Origin: an uncultured Tateyamaria sp.
Lineage (GTDB): Bacteria > Pseudomonadota > Alphaproteobacteria > Rhodobacterales > Rhodobacteraceae
Assembly (NCBI RefSeq): GCF_947503705.1
Contig: NZ_CANNES010000008.1
Span: 1-64,000, forward strand
Length of the DNA stretch: 64,000 nt
Reading direction: 5' to 3'
In this document: one piece after another, positions 63,075-64,000 of the stretch
How positions within the stretch are numbered: the first letter of the stretch is position 1
Layout of the letters: every line of letters starts with the position of its first letter
Position numbers and translations under genes: made by a program
The notes under the pieces: generated by a model
The model's input: the letters and a program-made list of their open reading frames with translations, nothing else
Told to the model about the DNA's origin: nothing
Database searches by the model: none

Positions 63075-64000
63075 CCGACGGCGCGCAACACCCGTTTGCG
63101 CAGAACCTTGCCGATCCGTGCGGACACGGCATGTGCCACGGGTGGGGGAAAGGCATTGCCGACCTGGCGGTAGGCATTGGTCTTGGCCCCGGTAAAGTGC
63201 CAGTCGTCGGGAAAGCCCTGAATGCGCGCGACCATCGGCACAGTCAGGCGCGGCATGCCGACATGATCGGCCTCTGGCGGTGTTGGCGCAACAGTGCGCC
63301 CTTCAACCCCTAACGTGGCCCAAGCCGCGCGGGCGCGCGTGGGGCCGAGGTCGGGACCGCCATGCTTTTTCGACCCGCCCACGATGGTCGGTGCAATCTC
63401 GTCTGCCTTATCGGCCCAGGCATCGGCACCGGGCCAGCCACCAGCCCCCATCAAATCACGCAGGGTTTCACCAACGGTCGGAGGATTATGCGGATGCGCC
63501 TCTGGCCAGTCGAAGTATTCGGACCGCGTTTGCTCAACCGCGACGATCACCACGCGCGGGCGCAGTTGCGGCACACCGTAATCCGACGCATTAAGCAGCC
63601 GCCAGTCGGTCTTGTAGCCCAGAGCATCCAACTGCGTCTTCAGCCGCTCGCGGTAGTCGTGGAAGACGGCGCCCAGAAAGCCGCGTACATTTTCGATCAT
63701 CACAGCGCGCGGGCGGGCTGCATCAATGATGTCTATGGCGTCGTTGAACAGGTTCCGCTCGTCTTTTTCCCCGAGCTGTTTGCCCGCGATGGAAAAGGGC
63801 GGGCAGGGCAGGCCACCGGCCAGCAGGTCCATACCGCGATAGTCGGCGGCACGTTCCTTGAAAATGCGCAGGTCTTCTTCCAACACGTTCCATTGGGGGC
63901 GGTTGTGGCGCAGCGTGTTGCAGCAGTGTTTGTCGATCTCAACGAGGGCCGTATGCGCAAACCCGGCCTGTTCCAAGCCGAGGGCCTGACCGCCCGCGCC
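63071..64000 (-). CDS. DNA (cytosine-5-)-methyltransferase (partial, N-terminus beyond window)
   Basis: 310 residues are visible, running off the right edge. The first residues GAGGQALGLEQAGF are motif I, so only about 10-25 residues are missing. The catalytic PC dipeptide is in GGLPCPPFS (about visible residue 66), ENV in MIENVRGF, QLRPRV is motif VIII, and the end RQVGNAFPPPVA is motif X. It would protect the host against the NaeI-like enzyme, whose gene overlaps its stop by 4 bases. Its target is inferred, not seen. Confidence 0.92.
   Translation of the reverse strand, partial: GAGGQALGLEQAGFAHTALVEIDKHCCNTLRHNRPQWNVLEEDLRIFKERAADYRGMDLLAGGLPCPPFSIAGKQLGEKDERNLFNDAIDIIDAARPRAVMIENVRGFLGAVFHDYRERLKTQLDALGYKTDWRLLNASDYGVPQLRPRVVIVAVEQTRSEYFDWPEAHPHNPPTVGETLRDLMGAGGWPGADAWADKADEIAPTIVGGSKKHGGPDLGPTRARAAWATLGVEGRTVAPTPPEADHVGMPRLTVPMVARIQGFPDDWHFTGAKTNAYRQVGNAFPPPVAHAVSARIGKVLRKRVLRAVG

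Noticed and set aside
62184-64000. Restriction-modification genes as part of a prophage or integrative element
   Set aside because: No integrase, transposase, tRNA or direct repeat is visible on the left side; the right side is outside the window.

Overview
The window is GC-rich, densely packed alphaproteobacterial chromosome, most likely from a marine member of the Rhodobacteraceae (Roseobacter group). The reasons are the nifR3(dus)-ntrB-ntrC-ntrY-ntrX...trkA-trkH-hfq-hflX block with NtrC and NtrX proteins that lack GAFTGA, a HemB without the zinc-binding cysteines, a RatA-family gene next to lipA, an NrtS-like mini-transporter, a DmdB-like acyl-CoA ligase, and a recurring TATTT...GGAAC..TGAA intergenic motif. 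I see no rRNA, tRNA, CRISPR array, integrase or transposase, and no gene-free stretch longer than about 300 bases.

Layout. 1-5.7 kb: lipA (lipoate), hpt (purine salvage), a RatA/Coq10-like protein, a MmgE/PrpD protein, then a tightly overlapping minus-strand run pncC/cinA-pgpA-ispF-ispD (isoprenoid and phospholipid work). 5.8-19.4 kb: nitrogen and redox regulation (dusB-ntrBC, ntrYX), potassium uptake (trkA-trkH), hfq and hflX. Two minus-strand genes (a double SnoaL protein and a lipoprotein) interrupt this otherwise conserved block and are bordered by a cluster of hairpins. 19.4-36.2 kb: RluE-type pseudouridine synthase, penicillin-acylase-like hydrolase, a 3-hydroxyisobutyrate-dehydrogenase-like enzyme, a YSC84 lipoprotein, hemB, a small membrane protein, mfd, an MFS drug exporter, a DsbA/FrnE oxidoreductase, an acyl-CoA synthetase divergent from an XRE-cupin regulator, and an orphan peptide-type solute-binding protein with two small unknown genes downstream.

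36.2-46.3 kb: a strong small-RNA candidate (promoter, hairpin, perfect terminator), a 3-hydroxybutyrate-dehydrogenase-like SDR, DUF502, a pseudouridine catabolism pair (psuG plus PfkB kinase), DUF4198 and HupE/UreJ-like genes that diverge with no DNA between them, thiE, a TrmJ-like tRNA methyltransferase, ctaA (haem A) and an M32 carboxypeptidase. 46.4-64 kb: gyrA, a small methyltransferase-like gene, an uncharacterised radical-SAM protein, the zwf-pgl-pgi operon (entry to the Entner-Doudoroff and pentose phosphate routes, with a perfect palindrome in front), a thioesterase divergent from an acyl-CoA ligase, a calcineurin-like phosphoesterase, DUF465, ppk2 with an Fnr-type box upstream, a sulfatase-superfamily enzyme with an unusual active-site motif, NrtS, and at the right edge a NaeI-like restriction endonuclease overlapping a C5-cytosine methyltransferase that runs off the window.

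Most of this is core metabolism. The best places to look for something new are the small RNA candidate at 36.25 kb, the two homologous hairpin clusters at 13.0 and 19.4 kb, the multi-copy TATTT motif, the DUF4198/HupE pair (both proteins predicted to start with His after export), the radical-SAM gene at 50.1 kb and the restriction-modification pair at the right edge.
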